DNA from: Dyadobacter sp. 50-39
Lineage (GTDB): Bacteria; Bacteroidota; Bacteroidia; Cytophagales; Spirosomataceae
Length of the DNA stretch: 64,000 nt
Direction of reading: 5' to 3'
Assembly: GCA_001898145.1 (NCBI GenBank)
Contig: MKSR01000040.1
Span: 434,001 to 498,000, forward strand
A program made the position numbers and the translations under genes. How positions within the stretch are numbered: the first letter of the stretch is position 1; the number at the start of each line of letters is the position of its first letter. This document shows, in pieces, positions 50,814-59,511 of the stretch. Under the pieces are notes generated by a model, which was given only the letters and a program-made list of their open reading frames with translations, ran no database searches and was not told where the DNA came from.

Positions 50814-52400
50814 ATGCTTGCAAACCGAATGCAGAATTACCTATTCAAATTGATCGTCACTTTCACGATCATCCGCCTCCTCACCGCCAACCTGATCAAC
50901 CTCGGGAACGACGAGGTCTACTACTTCACCTACGCCGTGCTGCCGGACTGGAACCATTTCGACCATCCTCCGCTGGTAGGCATTTTCATCCGGTTTTTCA
51001 CGCTCAACCTCCATTGTAATTCCGAAGTGTTTGTGCGGATGCCGGGCATTTTCGCTGCGGCCTTGAATACCTGGCTGATAACCCGTTGCGGCACGCTGAT
51101 CAAAAACCGGCGCACCGGCCTCATTGCGGCTTTGCTCTACAATACTTCGGTTTACACGAGCATTCTGTCAGGCGTTTTCATTCTGCCCGATTCGGTACAA
51201 CTCACCTTCTGGCTCGCTGCATTGTACGCTATGCTGCGGTGCGTCAAGGCCACTGGCCTGACGGATATCCGCCGCTTTTTGCTGCTTGCCGGGTTGTTTA
51301 TCGGACTCGCCACGATGGGAAAAGTGCATGGCGTATTCCTCTGGTTCGGGTTTCTCGGCTTCATTGTGTTCCATAAGCCGGGGTTGCTGAAAAGTCGCTA
51401 CCTATATGTTTCGCTTGGTATTACGGCCCTGGTCATTTCCCCTATCCTATTCTGGAATATCGCTAACGATTTCATTACCTGGCGCTTCCATAGTGAGCGA
51501 GTGACAGTTACCGACGATGGCATTAACTTGAAATCATTTTTAAAAACCACTATTGGCCAGTTCCTGTATGCCAACCCGTTCCAGGTTGTACTTTTTATCC
51601 TCACAGGCAGAGCGCTCGCCTGCAAGCGTCTATTTGCGGATGCGGCGTCGGTAGCACTGCTGCTCTGGTGCAGCCTGCCGATTATCCTATGCACCACCCT
51701 GGTTTCGCTCATTCGCGACACGCTGCCGCATTGGAGCGGGCCGGGGTTCCTTGGCCTGATGCTCATCGGTGCCGCCTGGTCTGAAACCCCGCTCCCGCCC
51801 GATACCAATCCGCTGCCCCGAAAGTTGCTCATTGGCTCAACGGTGCTGATCTTATTCGTGTTCACCGCCGGGGCGGTGCTCATACGCTGCTACCCGGGCA
51901 CCATGAGCCCAACGCCTTTCCCACGGACTGGCTCTGGCGACGCCACTTTGGACATTACCGGCTGGGACCAATTGCTGCCCGCCTTCGAAAGCATCCGGAA
52001 CAAGGATGTAGCCGAAGGCAGAATGCGGCCTGACGCGCCGCTGGTTGTGCACAAATGGTTTCCCGGATCGCACATGTACTACCACGTCGCTTATCCGCTC
52101 GGAATGCGTACGGTGGGTGTCGGACGACTCGAAGACCTGCACCAGTTTGCCTGGCTGAATCGACTTTACGGGCAGGTTCAGGCCGGTTCGGACGCCTGGT
52201 ACATTACTCCCTCCAACAATTTCAGCGACCCCGCCGAGCTGTATGCAGGTCAATTTGAGCGGTTTGAAAAAGCAGGGTGCATCACGCAAAGGCGCAACGG
52301 GCTGGTAGCCAGGTACTGGTTTGTTTACAGGCTTAAAAATGCAAGACAGACACTGGGATTTGTCATGGACGCCCCGCAGCCAGCAGGCGATAACTTTTAG
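50814..52400 (+). CDS. ArnT/PMT-like membrane glycosyltransferase (GT39-type)
   Basis: The 528-residue protein has about 10-12 predicted membrane helices, an acidic first-loop motif NDEVYYF (32-38) and the HPPLVG motif (51-56). These form the typical GT-C start found in ArnT-like enzymes (D-E-x-Y-Y ... D-H-P-P-L). Such enzymes use polyprenyl-phosphate sugars at the periplasmic face. The C-terminal part (about 340-528) is soluble, with VVHKWFPGSHMYYHVAYPLG. An internal ATG at 50829 is an alternative start. The gene follows the PHP gene by 6 bp, suggesting an operon. The sugar and acceptor are unknown. Confidence 0.88.
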   Translation: MLANRMQNYLFKLIVTFTIIRLLTANLINLGNDEVYYFTYAVLPDWNHFDHPPLVGIFIRFFTLNLHCNSEVFVRMPGIFAAALNTWLITRCGTLIKNRRTGLIAALLYNTSVYTSILSGVFILPDSVQLTFWLAALYAMLRCVKATGLTDIRRFLLLAGLFIGLATMGKVHGVFLWFGFLGFIVFHKPGLLKSRYLYVSLGITALVISPILFWNIANDFITWRFHSERVTVTDDGINLKSFLKTTIGQFLYANPFQVVLFILTGRALACKRLFADAASVALLLWCSLPIILCTTLVSLIRDTLPHWSGPGFLGLMLIGAAWSETPLPPDTNPLPRKLLIGSTVLILFVFTAGAVLIRCYPGTMSPTPFPRTGSGDATLDITGWDQLLPAFESIRNKDVAEGRMRPDAPLVVHKWFPGSHMYYHVAYPLGMRTVGVGRLEDLHQFAWLNRLYGQVQAGSDAWYITPSNNFSDPAELYAGQFERFEKAGCITQRRNGLVARYWFVYRLKNARQTLGFVMDAPQPAGDNF

Positions 52401-52475
52401 CTGCATTTTTTTACCTCCATACAACCATTTCCGGATCTTGCAGCCTCTTTGACACAATAAGCTAAAAATCCCTGC

Positions 52476-52985
52476 ATGACCTCGGAAGCCGATTTGATCA
52501 CTGGTTGTCTTTTAAATGACCGCATTGCCCAGCGACAGCTGTACGACCGCTATAAAAAAGCGATGTACACCCTCGCCTACCGCATTACCGGTGATTTCGA
52601 CGATGCCAACGACGTTTTGCAGGATGCTTTTCTGGAAGTATTCAAACACCTGAACCAGTTCCGGGGAGAATCGACGCTCGGGGCGTGGGTGAAGCAGATC
52701 GTCGTGCGGAAATCGACGAAGAAAAAGCGGCTGGTCATCTGGCAGAATGTCGACGACTACATGGGAGAAAGTATCGACTGGGGAGAATCGGAAATTAATA
52801 CGGCGCATCTCGAAACCGCGGTGTTATCGTTACCCGACGGCTTCCGAACCATTTTTGTGCTTGCCGAAGTGGAGGGGTACACGCACCGGGAAATTGCTGT
52901 GATGCTCAATATTTCGGAGGGCACTTCGAAATCACAATTGTTTCATGCCAAAAGAAAGCTCCGCGCGATGCTTTCGGGAAACTGA
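52476..52985 (+). CDS. ECF-type RNA polymerase sigma factor
   Basis: The 169-residue protein has region 2 (LITGCLLNDRIAQRQLYDRY, then GDFDDANDVLQDAFLEVFKH with the conserved D-x-LQDAF). Region 4 reads LPDGFRTIFVLAEVEGYTHR followed by EIAVMLNISEGTSKSQLFHA. It belongs to the SigE-like ECF group of Bacteroidota. It is the first gene of a three-gene set with the anti-sigma-like gene at 52997 and the DUF4097-like gene at 53575, with gaps of 11 bp each, so expression is coupled. The likely inhibitor is the next gene. Targets are unknown. Confidence 0.95.
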   Translation: MTSEADLITGCLLNDRIAQRQLYDRYKKAMYTLAYRITGDFDDANDVLQDAFLEVFKHLNQFRGESTLGAWVKQIVVRKSTKKKRLVIWQNVDDYMGESIDWGESEINTAHLETAVLSLPDGFRTIFVLAEVEGYTHREIAVMLNISEGTSKSQLFHAKRKLRAMLSGN

Positions 52986-52996
52986 CACCGACCAGA

Positions 52997-53563
52997 ATGG
53001 AAAAGAACCATACGAACCTAGCCAACGCGATACGCCGTTTCCCGGCCTATGAACCGGGGGACGAGGTATGGGCCGGCATCAACGAACAACTGCACACGGA
53101 ACCCTTGCGCACCGCACTGGCCCAAATGCCCGCTTACGAGCCCGATGAAAAGCTTTGGGAATTGATTGAACGAAAAAACGCGCGGCAGCAACGCTGGAAA
53201 TGGGGTTATGCCGCTGCCATACTGCTGATGGCTGCCGGCACGGCATGGCTGATGCTGCCAGCCGGGTCGCCAGGCATTGCATACTCCTCGGAAATCGTCG
53301 ATGCGCGGCTGCAAATGGATGCCGAAGTGAAAACCGACCAGCAGTACCGGGTACTGAAAACCTACTGCGAAACGGAAACCCTGGTGTGTAACAGTACCGA
53401 ATACCGGTCGCTGCAACAGGAATACGAGCGGCTAAGCACAGCCTCCCAACGACTTGTACAGGCGATCGGCACCTACAATACAGAGCCGGAACTCCTGAGG
53501 CAGTATAATGAGATTGAAAGACAAAAAACGGACATTCTGAATGCAATGGCCAAAATGATTTAA
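52997..53563 (+). CDS. Candidate anti-sigma factor with duplicated N-terminal motif
   Basis: The 188-residue protein has a cytoplasmic N-terminus, one membrane helix (about 69-90, YAAAILLMAAGTAWLMLPAG) and a C-terminal periplasmic helical domain (110-188) with the heptad-like segment SLQQEYERLSTASQRLVQAI. The first 65 residues contain the motif FPAYEPGDEVWAGINEQL twice, the second copy reading MPAYEPDEKLWELIERKN (28-residue period). Such P-x-Y-x-P...W segments are seen in Bacteroidota anti-sigma proteins. It follows an ECF sigma gene by 11 bp and precedes the DUF4097 gene by 11 bp. Sigma binding itself is inferred from this context. Confidence 0.75.
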   Translation: MEKNHTNLANAIRRFPAYEPGDEVWAGINEQLHTEPLRTALAQMPAYEPDEKLWELIERKNARQQRWKWGYAAAILLMAAGTAWLMLPAGSPGIAYSSEIVDARLQMDAEVKTDQQYRVLKTYCETETLVCNSTEYRSLQQEYERLSTASQRLVQAIGTYNTEPELLRQYNEIERQKTDILNAMAKMI

Positions 53564-53574
53564 GCACCAGAACA

Positions 53575-54468
53575 ATGATCATGTACCTCAAAAAAATCCG
53601 GAAACTGCCCCTGCTACTCGCCTTGGTGCTTGGAAACCTGCCTGGTTACGCCCAGGGGAAATTGCAGGTCGCCACGAAGCGGATTGAAAAAACAGTGAAT
53701 GCGCCCACAGTGCGGACCCTTTATATCAGCGCCGAAAAGGCCGATATCGAGATCGTGACCTGGGATAATTCTGAGATCGCGGTGATCATGGAGCTCTCAG
53801 CCCGCCATCCCGACCGTGCTACTGCCACCCAGGACCTCTCCAAGTTCCAGTACATCGCCGACCGTAGCGGCAAAGATTACTTCCTGCGAAATTATATTGT
53901 ATTAAAAGACGGGGAAGCCAAGCCGGTGTCGAACCTGAAAGCGCGCTATACGATCCATTTGCCGGCTTCCTGCGCCGTCGATCTCAAAAATTCATTCGGG
54001 ACGATCACCTTGCGCGGACTTACCAACCAGCTAAACCTCAAAGCGGATTTCTGCACAACAAACCTGACCGGATTAAGTGGCAAAGGTGCCCTCCAGACGA
54101 CATTCGGCGACCTTTCGGGCAACGAACTGGCGGGCACTTTTACCTTTGACAGCGACCACACCAACGTCCGCCTCGAACAGATCGCCGGGGCTATCAGGGT
54201 CGACGCTGCTTATGGCAACGTGGAAATTTACCCAACCGTAGGATTGACCAGCCTGGGAATCCGCTCCAAAAAGGCGGAGGTAATACTCCTGACAAAAAAC
54301 TGGCAGCATTTCGATTACACGATCAACGGTGCCTATGCGACCATGAAACTGCCCAATGGATTCAAATGGAAGCGCAATACCTCCGATTTCAAGGAAGCAT
54401 TTTTTTCCCGCAACCAGCTCGCCAGCGTTGATATCAACGCGGAGTTTGGAAAGGTTACGATTAAGTAA
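53575..54468 (+). CDS. DUF4097-like secreted beta-repeat protein
   Basis: The 297-residue precursor has a signal peptide (MIMYLKKIRKLPLLLALVLG, cleavage near YAQ); the start could be the ATG at 53581. The body is a beta-helix-like series of repeated strands with TLRGLTNQLNLKADFCTTNL, NLTGLSGKGALQTTFGDLSG and VDAAYGNVEIYPTVGLTSLG, which resembles the adhesin-like DUF4097/DUF2807 families. It is likely exported to the periplasm or cell surface. It is the third gene of the ECF/anti-sigma set and may be its output or signal partner, as seen elsewhere in the phylum. That role is inference. Confidence 0.8.
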   Translation: MIMYLKKIRKLPLLLALVLGNLPGYAQGKLQVATKRIEKTVNAPTVRTLYISAEKADIEIVTWDNSEIAVIMELSARHPDRATATQDLSKFQYIADRSGKDYFLRNYIVLKDGEAKPVSNLKARYTIHLPASCAVDLKNSFGTITLRGLTNQLNLKADFCTTNLTGLSGKGALQTTFGDLSGNELAGTFTFDSDHTNVRLEQIAGAIRVDAAYGNVEIYPTVGLTSLGIRSKKAEVILLTKNWQHFDYTINGAYATMKLPNGFKWKRNTSDFKEAFFSRNQLASVDINAEFGKVTIK

Positions 54469-54697
54469 AACTGACGGCCGCCTATCGCGTATTTTCTACA
54501 AATCTCCCGAAGAGAATGCATTTTTGACCAAGCTGCCGATTACCCGCCATCCACATCATGAGCATTCGATGGAACATCCTGACAAATTGCTCAAAACCGG
54601 AATCTGTTTACGGTTGGAAATTAGGCAGGTAGACACGTAGGTTTTCTGCTTTACTAAGCATCCGGCCGGGCGCAACCGGTCGCTAACCTTCGGACTT

Positions 54698-55579
54698 ATG
54701 CATTTACTTAAAACTTCCCGGGCCGTCTTCAAGGCGGTCTGCATTGCTGCAATAGCCGGCTGTTTCATCGGAACCCGCGGCGTGGCACAATCCACTCACA
54801 AAATCATACCTCTCTGGGAAAATGGTGCACCGGGCTTTGAGAATAAGCGGAATGAACCGGAGTCGGCGAAGGATTACTGGGTCAAAAACATCCATAACCC
54901 ATCGTTGCAGGTATTTACGCCGCCGGCCGGCAAGGCGAACGGTACTGCTGTGGTGGTGTGCCCGGGCGGTGGGTTCCGGCTGCTCGTTTATAATGCGGAA
55001 GGTGTGCAACCCGCCGAATATCTGGCCAAGCTGGGTATTACCGTTTTCGTTCTCAAATACCGCCTTCCGCGCGAAGAAGGCTCGCCCTATACGCTCGACA
55101 AGCACCCGCGTGAGGACGCATTGCGGGCTATCAGGCAGGTGCGTAGCCGCGCGAAAGAATATGGAATTGAACCCGGTCGCGTGGGAATGCTTGGCTTTTC
55201 CGCCGGCGGAGAGGTGGTAGCGTCGGTGGCGTACGTCCCAGGCAAAGGCGAGGCCGACGCCAAAGATCCGATCGACCGCCTTGATGGCAAGCCAGACTTT
55301 CAAATGCTGATCTACCCGGGCCCGCTGGGCATTCCTGAAACCGTCCCAGCGGACGCGCCGCCTGCATTCCTCCTTGCCGCCAACGACGATCCCTGCTGCG
55401 GCGTCACCACGGCAAGCCTGCTCATCAAATACCGCGAGGCCAAACGGCCCGTCGAAGCACACCTCTACACGAAAGGCGACCACGGCTTCAACATGGGCGA
55501 CCGCTCTCCCCTGCAAAGCATCAAATCCTGGCCGCAGCGGATGGCCGACTGGCTCGGTGATAACGGCTATTTGAAGTAG
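54698..55579 (+). CDS. Secreted alpha/beta-hydrolase (acetylxylan-esterase/BD-FAE-like)
   Basis: The 293-residue precursor has a signal-like N-terminus (FKAVCIAAIAGCFIGTRGVA, cleavage near AQS). It has an alpha/beta-hydrolase fold of the esterase type: VVVCPGGGFRLLVYNAEG (oxyanion region), nucleophile Ser in GFSAGGEVVAS, and late Asp/His in PAFLLAANDDPCCG and KGDHGFNMGDRSP. Such proteins deacetylate xylan or other sugars, or act as general esterases, in the periplasm or outside the cell. It stands alone, between the DUF4097 gene and the toxin-antitoxin region, and follows a 229-bp gap without clear features. Confidence 0.88.
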   Translation: MHLLKTSRAVFKAVCIAAIAGCFIGTRGVAQSTHKIIPLWENGAPGFENKRNEPESAKDYWVKNIHNPSLQVFTPPAGKANGTAVVVCPGGGFRLLVYNAEGVQPAEYLAKLGITVFVLKYRLPREEGSPYTLDKHPREDALRAIRQVRSRAKEYGIEPGRVGMLGFSAGGEVVASVAYVPGKGEADAKDPIDRLDGKPDFQMLIYPGPLGIPETVPADAPPAFLLAANDDPCCGVTTASLLIKYREAKRPVEAHLYTKGDHGFNMGDRSPLQSIKSWPQRMADWLGDNGYLK

Positions 55580-55610
55580 TGCCTGTTACCTTTTTTAAAA
55601 TGCGCGTATT

Positions 55611-55666
55611 AATAGTGAATGCAAACTTGCTTGTTATAAAGCAAACTTATAAATTTGTTCACTATT
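55611..55666 (+). promoter_or_regulatory. Promoter/operator of the HigBA-like module
   Basis: A TTG at 55627-55629, 20 nt and then TAAATTTG (55650-55657) give an exact TAnnTTTG -7 element with a fair -33, ending 20 bp before the toxin start. The promoter is flanked by an inverted repeat, AATAGTGAA (55611-55619) and TTCACTATT (55658-55666), and GCAAACTT occurs twice (55621-55628, 55641-55648). This matches an auto-regulated toxin-antitoxin promoter. Which repeat the antitoxin binds is not known. Confidence 0.7.
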
Positions 55667-55677
55667 AGTAAACCTCC

Positions 55678-55983
55678 ATGTTTAACATTATCGCGCGCAG
55701 GACTTTACTGAAATATTGCATGATGTACCCGACGGCAGCCAATGCATTAAGAGAATGGTACAGCGAAATCGAAACAGCAGATTTTAACACTTTCAACGAG
55801 TTGAAAGTGCAGTATCCGAATGCCAGTATTGTTGGTGACGACCGCATGGTGTTTAACATCATGGGAAACCGCTTCCGACTGATTGTCCGAATCATGTTTA
55901 AATATAAAGGGATACAGATCAAATGGTTTGGTACACATTCAGAATACGATCGTATTGATGCGAAAACCATTAGTTTCAAATAG
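55678..55983 (+). CDS. higB: HigB-type toxin (RelE/HigB superfamily)
   Basis: The 101-residue protein fits the HigB family (mRNA interferase on the ribosome). It begins MFNIIARRTLLKYCMMYPTA, has the Trp-x-x-x-I region REWYSEIETADFNTFNELKV and ends with VFNIMGNRFRLIVRIMFKYK and the Trp-Phe-Gly-Thr-His stretch. The core motif NRFRLIV with FGTHSEYD is characteristic. As expected for HigBA, the toxin gene comes first and the antitoxin follows after 4 bp. Toxins of this kind cleave mRNA and inhibit growth when the antitoxin is lost. The promoter lies at 55627-55657. Confidence 0.88.
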   Translation: MFNIIARRTLLKYCMMYPTAANALREWYSEIETADFNTFNELKVQYPNASIVGDDRMVFNIMGNRFRLIVRIMFKYKGIQIKWFGTHSEYDRIDAKTISFK

Positions 55984-55987
55984 CGTT

Positions 55988-56353
55988 ATGTCAACAATGG
56001 AATTAAAACCGATCAAAAACGAGGAAGAATACGATGAGCTGCTGGATTGGGTCGATGCGGAATTCGATGCCGCTCCGGAGCCCGACAGTCCGGAAGGCCA
56101 TAAATTGCAAATTGCACTTCTAATTATTAAAGCTTACGAAGACGAGCATTACCAGATTCCCGCACCAGATCCTATCGACGCCATTAAGATCAAGATGGAC
56201 GAAAAGGGGCTGAAAAGTAAAGATTTGGTTGAATGGGTAGGAAGCAAAAGCTACGTTTCCGCATTACTAAACCGAAAAAAGCCCCTGACGTTGAAATTAG
56301 CCAAACTTTTTCACGAAAAGCTAGGCATTCCGGCGCAGGTGTTGCTTAATTAA
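55988..56353 (+). CDS. higA: HigA-type antitoxin with helix-turn-helix
   Basis: Using the ATG at 55988 (MSTMELKPIKNEEEYDELLD) gives 121 residues. The N-terminal half is acidic and helical and is the likely toxin-binding part; the C-terminal half (about 72-121) is a Xre-type helix-turn-helix with KSKDLVEWVGSKSYVSALLN and RKKPLTLKLAKLFHEKLGIP. HigA antitoxins neutralise HigB and repress their own promoter through this domain. The gene is 4 bp behind the toxin, so they are co-translated. The helix-turn-helix is standard, but the acidic N-terminal extension is longer than in compact HigA. Confidence 0.88.
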   Translation: MSTMELKPIKNEEEYDELLDWVDAEFDAAPEPDSPEGHKLQIALLIIKAYEDEHYQIPAPDPIDAIKIKMDEKGLKSKDLVEWVGSKSYVSALLNRKKPLTLKLAKLFHEKLGIPAQVLLN

Positions 56354-56615
56354 AATTTCCTTTCTATCGTAAACCCGCCACTATCAACGCCCCTCGATGC
56401 CGAGCTCGAACATTGCAAGCTCCGGACATTTCCGGGGCGTTCCGGCCCAATTGAATGCCCGTTTGGTCGTTGTCGTTGCATGACTGATGGCATTCAATAG
56501 GTACTGTACTACACCTTTTGATCATCTCGCCATTGCCGATCGAACATTTAGCAAACCTTCCACGCGCTAAAAATGTTAATTTGGTGGTGTTCATTCAACT
56601 AGCTTCCCCAAGAGT

Positions 56616-56843
56616 ATGACCATTCAAGAACAGATAGCACAAGATGTAGCGACTATAACCGACAACTCGGGACTCCAAACGCAATTGTTTGAATACCTTC
56701 AAGCTTTGAAATCGAGTACCAATCCAAAAGCCAATAGGGATAAGGTACTGGCCTTTGCAGGAGTCATCAATGATGACGATGCAAAGGAAGTATCGAAGGT
56801 AATCAGTGAAGAATTTGGCGAAATTGATGAAGAATGGCATTGA
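56616..56843 (+). CDS. Small antitoxin-like partner of the PIN protein
   Basis: The 75-residue acidic protein (MTIQEQIAQDVATITDNSGL, then KVLAFAGVINDDDAKEVSKV, ending SEEFGEIDEEWH) shows no DNA-binding motif I recognise. Its stop overlaps the PIN gene start by 10 bp, which is the normal arrangement for antitoxin and toxin. It probably neutralises the toxin through its acidic C-terminus; this is inferred from position and size. An antitoxin without a DNA-binding domain would not be expected to auto-repress alone. Confidence 0.65.
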   Translation: MTIQEQIAQDVATITDNSGLQTQLFEYLQALKSSTNPKANRDKVLAFAGVINDDDAKEVSKVISEEFGEIDEEWH

Positions 56844-57226
56844 AACAGATCGCAATCGATACCAACATTGCGGTTGAAATCCTAAACGGAAACACGTCTA
56901 CTCTCCAATTGCTGTCACAATTTGACATCATAGCTTTGCCTGTAACCGTTTGCGGTGAACTGCTGTTCGGAGCAAAAAACTCTGGCAAAGCCCAAAGTAA
57001 TTTGAAAAAGTACTTATCATTTATTGAAACGTGTCAAATTCTGGAAGTAAAAGTCCCGGCCTCCATCGAATACGCTGATATCAAAATTAGGCTAAAAAAG
57101 ACTGGTCGGCCTATTCCGGAAAACGACATCTGGATTGCAGCAATTTGTCAGTCCTATGACATCCCGCTTTTAAGTCGCGACGGGCATTTCTCTTACATTC
57201 CCTCTCTTTACCTTTTGAATTTATAA
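56834..57226 (+). CDS. PIN-domain (VapC-like) toxin
   Basis: The 130-residue protein has all four acidic residues of the PIN active site: Asp in IAIDTNIAVEIL, Glu in TVCGELLFGA, Asp in ENDIWIAAICQ and Asp in SRDGHFSYIP. Length is normal for VapC. PIN toxins are Mg2+-dependent RNases that often cut tRNA or rRNA. It overlaps the preceding small gene by 10 bp and lies 0.5 kb after the HigBA-like module. It is convergent with the UvrA-like gene. Its exact RNA target is unknown. Confidence 0.88.
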   Translation: MALKQIAIDTNIAVEILNGNTSTLQLLSQFDIIALPVTVCGELLFGAKNSGKAQSNLKKYLSFIETCQILEVKVPASIEYADIKIRLKKTGRPIPENDIWIAAICQSYDIPLLSRDGHFSYIPSLYLLNL

Positions 57227-57255
57227 TAGTCGCTTAGGACTTCTGCGGCACTACT

Positions 57256-59511
57256 TTACCCACCACCCCGCAAATACGCAGCCGTCAGCGATTCGTTCGA
57301 GTTCAGCAAATCCGCGGGCGTGCCTTCGAACAATATCTGGCCGCCTTTGTGACCGCCTTCCGGGCCGAGGTCGATGATCCAGTCGGCGTGTTTCATGACT
57401 TCAGTATTGTGCTCGATGACGATCACGGAGTTACCCTGGTCGACCAGGTGGTCGATGATTTGGAGCAAATGGCCGGTATCCGACATATGAAGACCGGTGG
57501 TAGGTTCATCCATGACATAGATCGTGCCGTTTTTATGCAGCTCGCCGGCCAGTTTAATGCGCTGGCATTCGCCGCCGGATAATGTACTCAGCGGCTGGCC
57601 CAGGGTGAGGTAGTTGAGCCCTACCTGGTTCATCGCGCTGAGTTTGCGAACGATATCTTTGGGTTTGAAAAAGTCGAGCGCCTCTTCCACCGGCATATCC
57701 AGCACGTCTGTAATCGATTTCCCATTCACCTTGTATTCGAGCACTTCCTGTTTGAAGCGTTTTCCCTCACAGGTTTCGCATACAGTCTTGACAGGTTCTA
57801 GAAACGCAAGGTCGGTAAAGATGAAACCAAGTCCCTGGCATTCGGGGCAGGCGCCATCGGAGTTGAAGCTGAAAAGTGACGCACTTACTCTATTGGTTTT
57901 GCCAAACAGCTTGCGAATGTCGTCCATAATGCCGGTGTAGGTGGCCGGGTTGGATCGAATGGACGTACCCACCGCCGACTGGTCGATTACGATCGCCTCC
58001 GGGTGCTGCGAGAGGAACACGCCGTTGATCAGCGAGCTTTTTCCCGACCCGGCCACGCCGGTTACCACGGTAAAGACGCCGGTAGGAATGTCAACCGACA
58101 CGTTTTTTAGGTTATGCCGTTTCGCATTCTTCACTTTCAACGCACCGGTCGCCTGCCTGAACGTGGATTTGACCTTTAAATCCCTGTTCATAAAGCGACC
58201 CGTAAGCGTTTGTGCTCGCAGCAGTCCCTGATAGTCCCCTGAATACACAATTTCCCCGCCGCCGCTGCCGGCTTTGGGACCAACATCTACAATATAGTCG
58301 GCGACGCGGATCACATCGGGGTCGTGCTCCACTACCAGGATCGTATTTCCCTTATCCCGCAATTTTTGCAAGAGTTCATTCAGCCGGTGCACATCGCGCG
58401 GATGAAGGCCGATGCTCGGCTCGTCGAAAATGTAGGCAATGTCGATGAGGCTGCTGTTCAAATGCTTCACCATCTTGATGCGCTGCGATTCACCGCCGGA
58501 CAATGTGCCGGTCTCGCGATCGAGGCTGAGGTAACCCAAACCAATGTCCACCAAATGCTGCAAACGATCGGTAAGCGTGTCGATCATCGGCTTGGAAACC
58601 GGGTCGTGCATTTCACGGATCATTTTGACCAGCTCCGACACTTCCATAGCCGACATTTCGGCGATATTCAACCCATTGATGCGGCACGCGAGCGCTTTCT
58701 CGTTCAGCCGCGCGCCCTTGCATGCGGGACAGTCGCCCATTCTCAGGAATTTCTCGACCTTCTTTACCGTCTTTTCCGAAATCTCGCTGCTATCCTTCTG
58801 AATGTAAAGCCGGTTGAATTTATCCACCAACCCTTCATATTTTGTATCGAAGGTCATCCCATTATAGTTGGACTCATAGGTACCCTTTCCATACAGCAGC
58901 GTGTGCATTTCCTCCCCGGAATAATCTTCGAGTTTCTTGTCGTTATCCAGCATTCCCGAAAACGTGTAGGCCTTCCAGTACCAGGTGCCCACCGCAAATA
59001 CCGGGAACAGTATTGCCCCTTCGTTGAGCGATTTTGAAAGGTCCAGAAACTTGTCCAGGTCTACTTCCACCTTTTTTCCCAACCCATTGCATTCAAGGCA
59101 CATTCCTGCGGGATCGTTGAAGGAAAAAGCATTGGAAAAACCCGCGTGCGGATGGCCCAGCCTGGAAAAAAGCAGCCGGAGCACCGCCGAAATGTCGGTA
59201 ATGGTGCCCATCGTGGAGCGCGAGTTGCCGCCAAGCCTTTTCTGGTCGATGACAATGGACGTGGATAGGTTTTCAATGGCATCGGCATCGGGCTGGCTGA
59301 TGCGCGGTAGCCGGTTGCGGATAAACATGCTGAAAGTTTCATTCAGCTGCCGCTGCGCTTCCGCCCCGATGGTGTCAAAAACAATGGAGGATTTGCCCGA
59401 TCCCGAAACCCCTGTAAAAATGGTGATTTGGCGTTTTGGAATGTCGAGCGAAACATTTTTGAGATTGTTTTCCCTCGCACCGCGGATGCGGATGTACTCC
59501 TGCTGGATCAT
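57256..59511 (-). CDS. Short UvrA-like dual ABC ATPase
   Basis: The ATG at 59511 (MIQQEYIRIRGARENNLKNV) gives 751 residues. It has two ABC domains with Walker A GVSGSGKSS (34-42) and GVAGSGKSS, signatures LSGGESQRIKM and LSGGECQRIKL, and zinc-finger-like CxxC pairs (CLECNGLG, CPACKG, CPECQGLG, CETCEGKR). It is shorter than the roughly 940-residue housekeeping UvrA and belongs to the short class found in drug-resistance and stress operons (DrrC-like). The start overlaps the VOC gene by 4 bp (ATGA). A role in DNA-damage or antibiotic tolerance is plausible, but the class is poorly defined. Confidence 0.88.
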   Translation of the reverse strand: MIQQEYIRIRGARENNLKNVSLDIPKRQITIFTGVSGSGKSSIVFDTIGAEAQRQLNETFSMFIRNRLPRISQPDADAIENLSTSIVIDQKRLGGNSRSTMGTITDISAVLRLLFSRLGHPHAGFSNAFSFNDPAGMCLECNGLGKKVEVDLDKFLDLSKSLNEGAILFPVFAVGTWYWKAYTFSGMLDNDKKLEDYSGEEMHTLLYGKGTYESNYNGMTFDTKYEGLVDKFNRLYIQKDSSEISEKTVKKVEKFLRMGDCPACKGARLNEKALACRINGLNIAEMSAMEVSELVKMIREMHDPVSKPMIDTLTDRLQHLVDIGLGYLSLDRETGTLSGGESQRIKMVKHLNSSLIDIAYIFDEPSIGLHPRDVHRLNELLQKLRDKGNTILVVEHDPDVIRVADYIVDVGPKAGSGGGEIVYSGDYQGLLRAQTLTGRFMNRDLKVKSTFRQATGALKVKNAKRHNLKNVSVDIPTGVFTVVTGVAGSGKSSLINGVFLSQHPEAIVIDQSAVGTSIRSNPATYTGIMDDIRKLFGKTNRVSASLFSFNSDGACPECQGLGFIFTDLAFLEPVKTVCETCEGKRFKQEVLEYKVNGKSITDVLDMPVEEALDFFKPKDIVRKLSAMNQVGLNYLTLGQPLSTLSGGECQRIKLAGELHKNGTIYVMDEPTTGLHMSDTGHLLQIIDHLVDQGNSVIVIEHNTEVMKHADWIIDLGPEGGHKGGQILFEGTPADLLNSNESLTAAYLRGGG

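Noticed and set aside
56364-56594. 76-codon minus-strand frame between the two toxin-antitoxin modules
   Set aside because: The translation has no recognisable family or antitoxin-like features.
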